A stretch of DNA of 64,000 nt. It comes from Ciona intestinalis (taxonomy: Eukaryota > Chordata > Ascidiacea > Phlebobranchia > Cionidae). Made by a program: the position numbers and the translations under genes. Numbering within the stretch: position 1 is the first letter of the stretch; each line of letters starts with the position of its first letter. This document shows positions 48,346-59,902 of the stretch, one piece after another. The notes beneath the pieces were generated by a model, which was given only the letters and a program-made list of their open reading frames with translations, made no database searches and was not told the origin of the DNA. Location of the stretch: positions 4,220,363 through 4,284,362 of the forward strand of contig NC_020175.2 of NCBI RefSeq assembly GCF_000224145.3, in the 5' to 3' direction.

Positions 48346-48955
48346 GGACACATTTGATGATCTTCCTATCTCCTTGGTGCCACGACAATTTCCCTTGTCT
48401 TAAAAGTCTTTAATTTATCAGTCAGTTTGCTTAGCTAGACACCAGCTTCTGGCATAGTTTCTGGCATATCTAATACCAACAGCAAAGTTTTTTTTCTTCT
48501 ACTTATTGCTTGCTTGATATAATTGGGTAGAGGGAAACGGCTGATACAGCAAACAAAACAAATTATGATATAAGAATTCGAATTTGAATTTTTTTTCCGT
48601 ACTGTGGTACTATTGGCTTTTTTGCCAAATCTCACGCGATAAACTGATAGGTTTGTATTTTTTTCATAAGTTCCTAGCACGCCCATCATGTATTGTACAG
48701 AATAACGTATACGCGTCAGTTGTTCTTGCACGAATTATAAGAATATTTGTTAAGTTAATGCAATGTGTGAAGCTCTGATCAGCTATTTAAGAAATTCCAA
48801 CCAAATTTAGTTTGAAGTATAACGTTTAACGTTTGCTGTTGTACAGCGATGCTTCAATAGCTTTTTGTCATGTAGCCTAATTGCAAAGAATAGTTCATGC
48901 TAGCGGGTAACCGTTTGCGCACTTTTTTGCGTTTAAATCCGCATATTTTTTGTGT

Positions 48956-51900
48956 TTAAACCTTTTTTGATGAAAATTTTCGATCCAGTCTAATAGAAAG
49001 TATGGCAGTGCTAAAGGTCCGACTTATTGATCTTCTGCTGCTTGCACGAGTGCTTTGGTTTGGCGTAAGCGTCACTGAGTTACGGATTGTAAGTCGTCGT
49101 ATTGGATTCCACCAGATTTGTCGCATGTCTTCTCGTCTTAGTGTAGTCATTGCGAAGACTCCGACACCCTAAAGAATTTCACGTAAAATGGCCAATTAGA
49201 TTTAGTTGTTTCGTGAAGCTCAGTGGTTTAGACGCTTGCATCGTAATCGAAGGACACCGTATTCAATGCTCGATACAGATAGTGTTCTTAGGCAAGACAT
49301 TTAGCGGACATTGCTCCAACTAAGCAGTCACAAGTGGGTTATAGCACCCTAGATGATGGGGTAATGGGCAAATTAGCATAAATCTTAAGTCACATATGGC
49401 GCGCCACGTTGTAAAAGCTCATCAACGTAAATTAGAACTACCATTTTTAAAAAGAGCTACATTTTCGAAAATTGTATCTAATAAACCACATTGTTTACCT
49501 GAAAAGCATTAAACAGTGCAAATAACCAGCCTGTTACAAGTAGATATGTTTCGTTTTCTGATATCAGCATCAAGTACCCAGTTAACCAGGTCAGGCCCAT
49601 GATGAAAACCATCGTTACTGCCATGATCAGATTCTGCCTGATTGTCCGTTTTAATGCTTTGCTTTGAACCTGAAACATTGAGCTTCTTAGGCTATTTACG
49701 TCCATAGGCTACCTTTGATAATGGATTAACATTTGCGGCAGCAAGGTTTTTGGTATATACTCGCGTATGGGGTCTAGGGGACATCGTCGGTCTTAAACAG
49801 ATGTTCTGTTCCATATATACACCTCATGCCCGGTTAGGAGTTACCACTTATGTAACTTTAACGTCAAAACGTAGTATTCAACAGAATTCCATTCATATAT
49901 CAAACCATAAACGACCAAGTGATCACACATATCTTACCCTTGAGTTTTGAGCTGTAAGTTCGCGCAGAACGAGTATAAAAACAAGTGTATTGTACAACAG
50001 CATTATCCCGACAGGAAGTAGGAACCCAAGCATCAAAGGCAACCCTTTTAACCAACATGCATTGCGAGCATGGTAATTCGGTCGAGCAGTTGGACCTGAA
50101 ACGTGTAAATAAAAATACCGCACTCCTTAATTTAAAATCAACAAATGTAACTTATTTATCCTTGCGTGGCGGGGCAACGACAGTCCTTACAACACGTGTG
50201 TTCATACACCTCGTGCGTGGGTGTATGCCAGACAATTTAAACAAGCCATTAGCGACCACTGGGTTGGATTAATTGCCGTTAAGTGTCTTGCCCAATTAAG
50301 GACACATACGCCCACAATAAATGGCAGCAACGATACTCAAACCGAAGCCTGTCCCATATTTTAAATTGCCCATACGTACCTTCGCCGCATATAGTCGATT
50401 CTTCTAGCGAAGCTGTGTTGAAAGCAAGCCCAGCAGTAAGTGCAACCACAACCGCTGGGGTGATGTAACTGAACAGACAGTTTCGCAGCATTGCCCGGCT
50501 CTCGTACTTAGAAAATACCTGAAATATAGGGTAAACGTCAACCGAGAGTCACAAAACGTGGATATTATACTTCTTATATTGTCTACACGAATGCCTTTAC
50601 AATATATAGTGTCCTACTGTAACTACTGTATCCTGAAAACTGTTTTAAAAATTGAAGTGCAATGTTGCAGTAAGATTTTTGTCCAAAAAAAGAAAATTAC
50701 GACGTGATTAAAAGAATTAAAAAATATAATTGCGCTTTTCCAAAAATGGGCTATTTGTCTGATAAATTATAGGAATATTTATCTATAACCACTTACCCGC
50801 ACTAAGGAATCATACATCTCTGAGCTGTACACTGACATCCAAAACCAAGATGTTAGAAAGAAATAATGTAAAAGCATCGTGACTGCTNNNNNNNNNNNNN
50901 NNNNNNNNNNNNNNNNNNNNNNNNNNNNNNNNNNNNNACATGCATTGCGAGCATGGTAATTCGGTCGAGCAGTTGGACCTGAAACGTGTAAATAAAAATA
51001 CCGCACTCCTTAATTTAAAATCAACAAATGTAACTTATTTATCCTTGCGTGGCGGGGCAACGACAGTCCTTACAACACGTGTGTTCATACACCTCGTGCG
51101 TGGGTGTATGCCAGACAATTTAAACAAGCCATTAGCGACCACTGGGTTGGATTAATTGCCGTTAAGTGTCTTGCCCAATTAAGGACACATACGCCCACAA
51201 TAAATGGCAGCAACGATACTCAAACCGAAGCCTGTCCCATATTTTAAATTGCCCATACGTACCTTCGCCGCATATAGTCGATTCTTCTAGCGAAGCTGTG
51301 TTGAAAGCAAGCCCAGCAGTAAGTGCAACCACAACCGCTGGGGTGATGTAACTGAACAGACAGTTTCGCAGCATTGCCCGGCTCTCGTACTTAGAAAATA
51401 CCTGAAATATAGGGTAAACGTCAACCGAGAGTCACAAAACGTGGATATTATACTTCTTATATTGTCTACACGAATGCCTTTACAATATATAGTGTCCTAC
51501 TGTAACTACTGTATCCTGAAAACTGTTTTAAAAATTGAAGTGCAATGTTGCAGTAAGATTTTTGTCCAAAAAAAGAAAATTACGACGTGATTAAAAGAAT
51601 TAAAAAATATAATTGCGCTTTTCCAAAAATGGGCTATTTGTCTGATAAATTATAGGAATATTTATCTATAACCACTTACCCGCACTAAGGAATCATACAT
51701 CTCTGAGCTGTACACTGACATCCAAAACCAAGATGTTAGAAAGAAATAATGTAAAAGCATCGTGACTGCTGTGCACGCTTGTGGGTTCCTAGTTTGGGAA
51801 ATTCCAGCCATAAAGATGACGTATGCAATACTAAGATTAGCGCAAATATGTTGGAGAATCGACCCGGATCGAAATTTCTTCAGTTCTCTGTAGAAATGCA

Positions 51901-54900
51901 TTGAAACAGATAATGTTATAATGTTGGACTACCATCTTAAATGAATGTAACTTTATCCTCGCACGACGGGGCAACGGCAGTCGTTATAACGCGGGTGTTC
52001 TATTTTATACAGCTCGTGTCCGCGTATACAAATGACTGCGTAGATGTAACTTTGTGATTGCCGTTTATTCTGTTGTGTAATGTATATAACTGATAATTTA
52101 GACAACCCAAAAGGAACTACTTGGTCGGAGCAATTGCCGTGCACTGTCTTGCAGAGAACACATTATATTATACGCCAACAACGACCACAGCGGACGCACC
52201 ACCTCTATGCTGTAGATAGACTTGCTAACTAGCACAGTATCACAGCTCAGACTTATACCTGCTACATGCAATAACTATCACGGTTAGCAAAAGTCCGACC
52301 ACAGAGAGCAAACAACCGACCAAACTAACACTTGAGAGAACATGGTCGTTTGGGAATTTTTCTGGTTTCTGAAATATAAACCGTCTTTTATCAACAAACC
52401 GCTGAATAAAATACTTTATAGTATACGCTGGGATAAGCTGGAACATGTTTTCATTCTCTTTTATTGCTCTTTTGGTAGTAAACAAAGAATATATTGGATT
52501 GTATAATTGTACATCCACACGAGACGTTGTTAAAACATAGATTAAGAATAAAAGTTCTTTTGTCCTAAGTATCCATCTTATCCCACAGTACCAAACACGA
52601 ATCAAAACTTACAACCAAGAGAGCGAAATTGGTCAAATGCGTGCATAAACATTGTGGTGGATTGGACGTATGGTTATAACAGCAACCGTCAGTTAACCAT
52701 CTTTCTTGAGTGTAGTTCCAATATACGCATGTCAGTTTGTTTCGAATCAGCTGTATTGAATAAATGCATATATTCTTGTATGATGTTAATATGATAACAA
52801 TGCTCGATTGTAGCCTATATAAGTTGAACGGCGCTTGTTTAGCAGAATATATTTTTCAGTAATGTTTACTTCTAGTTGGGGCACGGCCTACTAGAGATAT
52901 CACTAAGTAGGCCGCGTGTGGTTGGGGTAAATTAAATTAAAAATGGACGTCTAAATAATATAGTAATCTTTTAAAGTCCATAGCCTATTTTGTTATAGTA
53001 GGGTGGGGGATGATGGGACACCTTTTCACTCTAGTGTCTCGTCCCATTTTGTTGTAAACAAAAAACATTCAAATAAATATAAAACCATATCCTCACGACT
53101 TTCACAGACCGTTTTTAATTGTTTAAAACACGATATTTGGATATTATGTGATAAAGGTGTCCCGTCTTCCCCAACACCACTATACCTTTTGTTTTATTGT
53201 GTTCAAGCTTTCTATTTCTTCCTCGATGCGAGGAAAGTCGATACGAATCGGTTCTGGGAGGTCTTTCACGTGATTACCTGCTCCAATATCTACAGAGACA
53301 ACCTAAAACACGAGAAGTTATTTTGACAAATTAACAAAATTTGACAAAAAAATTATATTATTAATTTTTTTTGAAGAGTTATACTTTAGTCAAAAATTAT
53401 TTGAAAGACTCATGAGACACCTTTTTATCCCATTTTCTCGTCCCGTTTGGAGTAAGCAAAAAAATAATCAAAGAATTATAAAAAACGTAGCCTTACGAAT
53501 CTAATATCTATACCATTGTTAATTGTTTAAAACACGATCGGGATAGTTGGATTTTGTGTGCTAAAGGTGTCCCAAATTCCCGACCCTACCATATAACATT
53601 AAATACCATGCAGTATAAAATAGTTACAGATATGTCTGACAAGCATGGGTATTTTACTGGCAAGCATGCCTCTTACAGACGACATATATATTGCTCACAT
53701 AATTAACAGATTTGTTCGACGGAAAATAATTGTCGTTTTTGTAAAGTATGACCGCCACCCTTCCTTCTTTACGTTCCGTAACTCCAGTTGTTGAGTTGAA
53801 ATTGCTCAAGGCATTCTGAATTGCACTGTGCGGTATTGTGACGTTGACTGACGTCATAAGGCTGTTATTCCCCGAGATTTGTGGCGAAAAATGGACAGAA
53901 CCGTTGGTGATATTGTAGTGAACATCGACGGCCTAAATATAGATTTAACGTTATATGACTGGATATGCAGATATGTATTCTAACATTGAACTGAGACAAC
54001 GTGCTCATAGTAACCCGTCAGCTATTTTAATCTCACGGTTTAATTTCCGTACTATATAGACGGGGTCTCTTTATATGTGTTCGAAAATGAAATAACCAAA
54101 AATACGTAATTATTTATGTTAACTGAGATATGCTTTCGATTAGGGGATTATATTTTTAATTTATACTCTTTATGCCGTGTTGTTCATGATAAATTTCCAT
54201 ACATACATTACATGTGTATTAATATGTTTCATAATAATCTTGTTTTTGTAGGTTGAGGAAAAATGGTTTTCATTCTCTATTAAATTTAGAGAATTTTATA
54301 CCCGTATTCCCACCACTCTAAAGAGCGTTTTTAATTGATAAAACACGATCAGGAAATATGGGATATTATGTACAAACGGTATCTATCTTACTCCAGCACA
54401 GTACTATTCGGTTTTGGCCAAACTAACATTCTCAATTGACGGTCACATTTTACATTGCAAAAAATATTTTTTTTTATAAATTTACTTGTTTTCATACCTC
54501 TATTGTAAATGCTGGTGTTTTGAGTTGGAATCGTTTCGATTTTTCGTCCAACTTTCCATTAGTTGCAATCTGCGCCAGTGACTTTCCAATACTTTGTCTC
54601 AACGTGTTGTTCATATGTGTTAGATCGGGTGTAATGTATGATGACGTCATACCGAGATACACAAGAGTAGGAAACAAATCGATCTGTGATGAAATATTTA
54701 TTGAATTAAAACTTAGTACTGTGGGGTTAGACAAATACCCTTAGCATCTAATATTCCATATTTTCTAATCGTGTTTTTACCAATTAACAACACACTTTTA
54801 AAGTCGTAAAGTTACCGTTATATAATTCTGTAATTTTTTGGTTTACTTTCAAATGTGTCGATAAAAGAGAATAAAAATACAATCACGATAAATAAGTACA

Positions 54901-57900
54901 CTCAACCAGATGTAAAACTTTACCTCAAGCGAGCCATTCTTCATCGCTTCCCCCACCCTTCCCATGTAACCCACTATATCCAACACAGCAGATCTTGAAA
55001 CGTTCGCTCCAACAGATGTGAGAATATGCATCGCCGCGCTTGTTGCCATGACGTTGGATGACGTCATAGGCGAGTTCCGGACCTGTAACGTGACAAATTT
55101 CTCACATATGAGTTAGATCACGATGCACCGTCTACTGACGTATTAGTTATACCACAAGCATATATGCTTAGAATAGAAAATTTAAAGGTGACCTTTTCAT
55201 ATACCATTATAATGGCTAATATGGTATATACCTAAAAGGACCGGATACAGCAGTTGGTAAGCGGAAATAAAGGTCGTGGGGTAGGGTGGGGCAAGATGGA
55301 TATTGTTAGCACATGACTGTATATATATCTAAATCGTGGTTTTTACTTTTAACAACGATCTTTTAAAACTGTGAGGTTGTATAATTCTGTATTCTTTGTT
55401 TACTACCAAATGGGACGATAATTGAGAATTAAAACATGGCCGATCTTTATACCCCACCAACTATATTTATGAAACTCATAAAAAGTTCTTGAAAAAAAAG
55501 TTAATTTGCTACTTTTGAACAGTTTTTTTTTAGATAAAAAAAAGTTTAAAACAGATAATACAAACTCTTACGTTATTCATTATTGAGTCCACCGTTGCGT
55601 TGCAGTTAATTTTGACCAGATTTTCAAGGTCGAATGTCGGGGTCGACGAACAGTTTTCGGTGCCAGCGTTAAAAGGGCATTTATCTACGCAAGGCACTAA
55701 ACTCCGCCCCCTGCCTGTTTTGTAGATTAAAATTGTTTGAAATGGTAGTAGAAGGGGAAAAGATGGATATACCGTTGGCACATAATATCCCGTATTTCCT
55801 AATCGTGTTTTAAACAATTAACAACGCTCTTTTAGCGTCGTGAGGATAGGGTTGTATATTTCTGTTAATATTCATTGTTGCTAAGCAGGATCAAAACACA
55901 TAAAAAAGAATAAAACCACGTCGCAAACAATGTAGAAAAACCTCCCATCTCAACCTCATATATTTATAGCCTAGAACATTGTCTGTATATGCAATATGCT
56001 AAGGCCATAAACCTGGGCCTTTTACGCATGATAATAGTCATAGTAATATTTCACTTACCCGGGCAATCTGTATGATTAGATTGTCCTAATGCCACTGTTC
56101 CTGGTTCGGCTGGTGGATACCATACGTCATCTATTAGCTGGCTGTTACATATCCCTAAATAGAAATGCTGTTACTATAGTAGAGGGCGTAGAGTAAAAGT
56201 TACGCTAAGTCATACGTTTGTGATGCAACCTCGCTTACATTTGTATATTCACACGTTTTAGAAAAAAAGTGTTTGAATTTATACATAGGACGTTGAAAAT
56301 GTGATTACGCAACGATAATCTGAAGAAATATGCTTTGGTTACCGAGTCAAAATTTGCTACTTATTTTATTTTAAAATTGGAAACATTCTTTTAAAATAAG
56401 ATACAGTACTGTAGGAAAAATAGATACTGTTTACACATACTATCCCATCTTTTCTAATTATTAAAAATTAACAACGCTTTCCTGGAGTCGCGAGGATATA
56501 CGGGTATTTAATGCTGTAAATAATCTTTGGTTGCTACCAAATAGGACGATAAAAGATAATGAAAAACACTGAAATCTCTTTTTGGAAACATTAAAAAATA
56601 CTTTTTTTAAATGGCGTGTTTTAAATTGTTTTTATTCTTGATTTAAAATTTAGGCAGATCGTATCATAACATGTCCTTATCTTACCCTAACCTACTATAC
56701 TTGAGGTTGTACCTGTTAATATACTTTCGGTGGTAACAGCTTGTTCTGTAGTTGTCATCATATGTGTTGTATAAGTTGTATTTCCAACAGTTGAAACTTC
56801 CAAAGTTGTGTGTCCTGTTGCCTCAACAGGAACGTCTGTGTTGTTGTTAAAAACTGTAAATAATTAATTTAAACATTGAATATTTTTTATGCATCTCTTA
56901 AAAATGATAACGAAGAACATAGTGTTGAAACAATGAAGAATGGGGAATTAACAGCAAAACACTGTCGTTAAAACATGGATAAAAGGTATGGGAAGCGCGC
57001 CAGTTAAAAAGCGTGGCTGTTGCAACCTAGATACATATAAAGCTATATAATGCACAACAAAACGACTCCTAATACACCCAAGATACATAGAAAGCTTTAT
57101 TATGCCAACATTTATGTATTTTAAAAATATAGCCTGTCAAAAAAAGTTCAAAACGACTCCAAAAAAACATAACTTCAAATACTATTCTTACCGTCCGATT
57201 CAATTGTAAGTCTACGACGACCATCAGTGTTAGAATCATTGGAGCATTTTAAATCTGAAAGGGTATAGTCCAAGTTAGTTACAAAACATAGTTGAATGAT
57301 TTGTAAATTTTATTTTACCGTCTTTGCTGTTAGCTTGCTCGTAACATCCGCAAGTTACCGTTGTCCCATGCTTGCCGCAAAAAGCGTTTGCTGAACATCT
57401 GTGTTGGTTGTTCTGGTGCATACAATCTTGGTATGCTGCAACAAAAGCAAGTTACAGTTTACATATGAATAAGGTTACAGGTTCAAGGCTCGTCGCCACT
57501 ACCATCGTATGCGCCCCGAGCAAAACATTTATAATAGCAGTTGTTCCAAACCAGTGGTCCCTTATAGGTTGTCAAATTTGTCACCAGTACACGCACAAAT
57601 AAGTTATAATTACCCACAACCAATGTTATAACGACTGATGTCGTTAAACCCGGATGCGAGGATAAAACAAGTTACATTCTTTCATTCACTCGATTGAACT
57701 ACTTTACGATTATGAACTCACATATAGTGTTGGTGTTTTCCTCTTTATAACGACATAGACAATGACTTGAACGTGGACACCTCACACACGTTAGAAGTGT
57801 TGAACCAAAATACACAACTAGAAACGAAGAATAATTATTGCGGGTTAGCGGCCTCGATTTTATTCGACACCTTTTCATCAGTATAATTTTTAACCTCTTT

Positions 57901-59570
57901 AGTGTTTTTTGTTTACTATACCAAATTGGACGAGAAAAATTGAATGAAAACGTGTCTGATATTTTTCAATTTTACTATAGATTATTTTTGCATTTTTACG
58001 CTTATATAACGATTTTCTATATAGAAAGCTATTCGTTTAAGTAGCAAAACAAATTATTGGCCTTGCGTCCCTATTTAATTACCTGTTGGTTCGGGTGGTA
58101 TGGCTTCTCTGGGGTTGAATTGGCTTGGTGTATCTATAGAATAAAAGTTAAATAGAAAATCTAACCTCACGATATGTTGGAAAATTTTGTTCATTCAGTT
58201 GCGCATGTATGTTTTTGTTCACGACTTTCAATGTGCCCAACATAATACGTGACAAAACCGTTTCGGTCATGGTAGTCATAATATTGCAAGGGTGAGATTA
58301 ATACTGTAATAGCACATAAAATACTCCGTATTTTCTAATAGTGTTTTTAGCAGTAACAAGCTGTATCGAATACGTGATAATACGGGCATAGTAGCAGGGG
58401 ATAGGGGCATGGGACATCTTTTCATTCTATTTTCTCATCCCATTTTGTACTAAGCAAAGAACTGTCAAAGAATTATAAAACCGTAGTCTCACGACTCCCG
58501 TACACCGTTGTTAATTGTTTAAACACGATCAGGATATTTGGATATGTTTTAAAGATCCCGTCTTTCCCGACCATACTATACAACACATTTCAACTACCAT
58601 ATATGGTTCCTACCGTTTGGTCTTGCTGCTATGTTGGTGTTGCTTCTACATCCAGAACCTATAAGTAAAAAGTATAAGTTTCAAGTATAAACTTCGTATG
58701 TTACGAATCTTACTTGTATTTTCTGCATCGTAACACCCGCATGTTATCGTATGATTATGGACAGAGCATAATGCATTAGCCGAGCATCTTATGTTCGAAT
58801 CCTGCTGCATGCACTCGGTATAGTCTGGGAAATAAAGATACGTAATTACATGCTTATATTACAATAGACACGAATCAAGAATGTTCTTAACTAAGTCTAG
58901 CAGGCGCTTATCATTTAGAGTAATGAGTCATATAGTACAGAGTTTTAAACGCGGTGTGGTCGCATAAACGACATAAAAGTCTCCGGGTGTTTGAGTAATG
59001 GGCTAAATCTTTCCTAAATCCCAAGTAACTAAACTACACAGAATAGCTACAAGTATGCTACCATATAAGATATAGGTCACGGTTTGTATATTATCTCGTA
59101 TATTTACTTACTTATGCATGTGATTCCTTGCGGTACAGTGGACTGCTGATCACATAAACATGTACCTGCTCCAGTACAACACAAACAAGCGGCTCCGGGG
59201 TCGTCAGAAAAGACTATAACAAGTTTGTTGGATAACGTACATATAGGACATTATATAAGACATATAGTAGGGTGGGATAGACATGAGTTTATTCTCTTTT
59301 CTCGTCCCATTTGATAGTAACCAAACTTTAATTATAGAATTATATAAGTAGCCCAATAGGACTCTAAATTAGGGTTGTTAATTGTTAAAAACACGATCAG
59401 GAAATATGGAATGTAGGCGCTAACGGTAACCCAGCTTAAACCTTATTACTATGCATATAAGACTAGCAATAATACTTACATAATTTTTGTTGGCCGTTTG
59501 CGGAATAACACAGCAAGGGGAATATGATTGTAATCAGTAACTTGTACCGGGCACCTTTCATTTTTAGCAT
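48956..59570 (-). CDS. Adhesion G-protein-coupled receptor
   Basis: Twenty-one exons sum to 2793 nt, 930 aa: 59570..59480, 59213..59112, 58824..58714, 58658..58614, 58133..58083, 57435..57319, 57254..57192, 56853..56713, 56154..56059, 55714..55572, 55082..54924, 54683..54498, 53932..53699, 53302..53186, 52750..52613, 52368..52259, 51887..51680, 51401..51263, 50095..49938, 49669..49499 and 49168..48956. In order: signal peptide (KLLITIIFPLLCYSANG), a CLCC segment, two related Cys-rich modules (RCSANALC, RCSANAFC), a Thr-rich stalk, a HormR-like segment (WYPPAEPGT...C), a GAIN domain and a GPS (CVYWNYTQERWLTDGCCYNH then CLCTHLTNF). Seven helices follow, starting VSLVGCLLSVVGLLLTVIVI and including LLHYFFLTSWFWMSVYS and GLTWLTGYLML, and a basic tail. 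The GPS H-L/T site suggests autocleavage. Subfamily not assigned. An apparent 833-bp duplication splits the 7TM part. Confidence 0.93.
49200..49432 (+). mobile_element. Second SINE-like element with tRNA-like head
   Basis: GTGAAGCTCAGTGGTTTAGAC resembles a tRNA A box, CGTATTCAATGCTCGATAC a decayed B box, and AGGCAAGACATTTAGCGGAC the SINE body. Its 3' end (GGTAATGGGCAAATTAGCAT, AAATCTTAAGTCAC) differs from the main family, suggesting a subfamily. A related end is seen near 58985-59035. It lies in the last intron of the GPCR gene. Confidence 0.5.
49750..49865 (-). repeat. SINE 3'-body copy in a GPCR intron
   Basis: TACACCTCATGCCCGGTTAG and GAGTTACCACTTATGTAACTT match the reversed SINE 3' body. 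The copy is headless. Confidence 0.6.
50055..50887. repeat. 833-bp duplicated segment, copy 1
   Basis: The segment reads identically to 50938-51770 as far as I could compare, offset by 883 bp. It contains part of the TM5 exon, a SINE, the TM4 exon (50518..50380) and the end of the TM2-TM3 exon. A 50-N gap follows immediately. See the finding on false duplication. Confidence 0.9.
50140..50340 (-). repeat. SINE copy within the duplicated GPCR segment
   Basis: AAATGTAACTTATTTATCCT, CAACGACAGTCCTTACAACAC, GCCGTTAAGTGTCTTGCCC and GACACATACGCCCACAAT match the SINE read in reverse. The same copy appears at 51023-51223. Confidence 0.75.
50888..50937. other. Assembly gap (50 N)
   Basis: Fifty N separate the two identical 833-bp blocks, so the two sides are probably overlapping contig ends that were not merged. 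Confidence 0.99.
50938..51770. repeat. 833-bp duplicated segment, copy 2
   Basis: The segment is identical to 50055-50887 and continuous with the complete TM2-TM3 exon (51887..51680) and TM4 exon (51401..51263). I used this copy for the upstream exons of the GPCR model and copy 1 for the full TM5 exon. Confidence 0.9.
51940..52175 (-). repeat. SINE copy in a GPCR intron
   Basis: AATGAATGTAACTTTATCCT, GGCAGTCGTTATAACGCGGG and CAATTGCCGTGCACTGTCTT match the reversed SINE body. The copy lies between the TM1 and TM2 exons. Confidence 0.7.
52425..52598 (+). mobile_element. MITE copy, diverged
   Basis: CGCTGGGATAAGCTGGAACA, TTTTGGTAGTAAACAAAGAA and a CCATCTTATCCCACAGTACC end identify a degenerate copy between the TM1 and GPS exons. 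Confidence 0.6.
52995..53184 (+). mobile_element. MITE copy abutting GPCR exon 14
   Basis: It starts TATAGTAGGGTGGGGGATGA and ends GTCCCGTCTTCCCCAACACC then ACTATA. Its last bases lie against the 3' end of exon 53302..53186 and supply most of that exon's splice donor (GTATAG, minus strand). Confidence 0.88.
53400..53596 (+). mobile_element. MITE copy, 5' end truncated
   Basis: GAGACACCTTTTTATCCCAT, TTTTCTCGTCCCGTTTGG and a GGTGTCCCAAATTCCCGACC then CTACCATATA end belong to the family. The first terminal bases are missing. Confidence 0.75.
54240..54412 (+). mobile_element. MITE copy, diverged
   Basis: TGGTTTTCATTCTCTATTAA, AATTGATAAAACACGATCAGG and ATCTTACTCCAGCACAGTAC mark a decayed copy in the GAIN-region intron. 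Confidence 0.6.
54716..54875 (-). mobile_element. MITE copy, diverged
   Basis: TACTGTGGGGTTAGACAAAT opens the copy; ATTTTCTAATCGTGTTTTTAC and CAATTAACAACACACTTTTA mark its interior in reverse orientation. Confidence 0.6.
55279..55472 (-). mobile_element. MITE copy
   Basis: GGTAGGGTGGGGCAAGATGG opens and TATACCCCACCAACTATATT closes the copy. TTCTTTGTTTACTACCAAATG marks the interior. Confidence 0.75.
55742..55972 (-). mobile_element. MITE copy with short internal insertion
   Basis: GTAGTAGAAGGGGAAAAGAT opens the copy. ATTTCCTAATCGTGTTTTAA and ACAATTAACAACGCTCTTTT mark the interior, and CTCCCATCTCAACCTCATATA closes it. Confidence 0.65.
56403..56702 (-). mobile_element. MITE copy with ~100-bp insertion
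   Basis: CAGTACTGTAGGAAAAATAG opens and CTTATCTTACCCTAACCTAC then TATAC closes the copy. An extra block of about 100 bp lies between TAATGAAAAACACTG and the distal end. Confidence 0.6.
57448..57692 (+). repeat. SINE copy in a GPCR intron
   Basis: GGTTACAGGTTCAAGGCTCG with the B box, GTCGCCACTACCATCGTATG, and a GTTATAACGACTGATGTCG tail match the SINE in forward orientation. The A-box part is decayed. Confidence 0.7.
57855..57952 (+). repeat. MITE fragment
   Basis: CGACACCTTTTCATCAGTAT and TTTTGTTTACTATACCAAATTG are recognisable pieces of the MITE family. Neither end is intact. Confidence 0.45.
58273..58362 (-). repeat. MITE fragment, reverse
   Basis: GCACATAAAATACTCCGTAT and TTTCTAATAGTGTTTTTAGC then AGTAACAAGCTG match the reverse interior. 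It directly precedes a forward copy. Confidence 0.5.
58390..58577 (+). mobile_element. MITE copy
   Basis: ATAGTAGCAGGGGATAGGGG opens and CCGTCTTTCCCGACCATACT closes the copy. The interior ACCGTTGTTAATTGTTTAAAC is well conserved. Confidence 0.8.
59267..59458 (+). mobile_element. MITE copy in GPCR intron 1
   Basis: TATAGTAGGGTGGGATAGAC opens the copy. TCTCGTCCCATTTGATAGTA marks the interior, and AACCTTATTACTATGCATA closes it in a decayed form. Confidence 0.75.
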
Positions 59571-59702
59571 TAATCAAAGTTTAACTCAGTAACGGCACGT
59601 AACCTAAATAAGCAGCCAAACTTTATACTAATTATTTATTTTTGCCTAACACTGTTCTAACTGTTAGAAGATTTCTGTCTTAAAATATAATTTTCGCTTG
59701 CA

Positions 59703-59902
59703 TATAGTAGGGTGAGGGAAGATGGGACACCTTTTCAATCAATTTTCTCCTTCAGTGTGGTAGTAAACAAACATTCAACGATTTTTTATAAAACTTTATC
59801 CTCACGGCTCCCATAGACCGTTGTTAATTGTTTAAAACACGATTCGAATATTTGGTTATTATGTGTCAAAGGTGTCCCATCTTCCCCCACCCTACTATAT
59901 AA
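59703..59902 (+). mobile_element. MITE copy, best-preserved ends
   Basis: TATAGTAGGGTGAGGGAAGA followed by TGGGACACCTTTT opens the copy, and AAAGGTGTCCCATCTTCCCC followed by CACCCTACTATATA closes it. This gives an inverted repeat of about 30 bp with few mismatches. The family is nonautonomous. Confidence 0.92.

Noticed and set aside
50888..50937. Real tandem exon duplication in the GPCR
   Set aside because: The copies are identical including introns and a SINE, and are separated by an N gap; an assembly artefact is far more likely.
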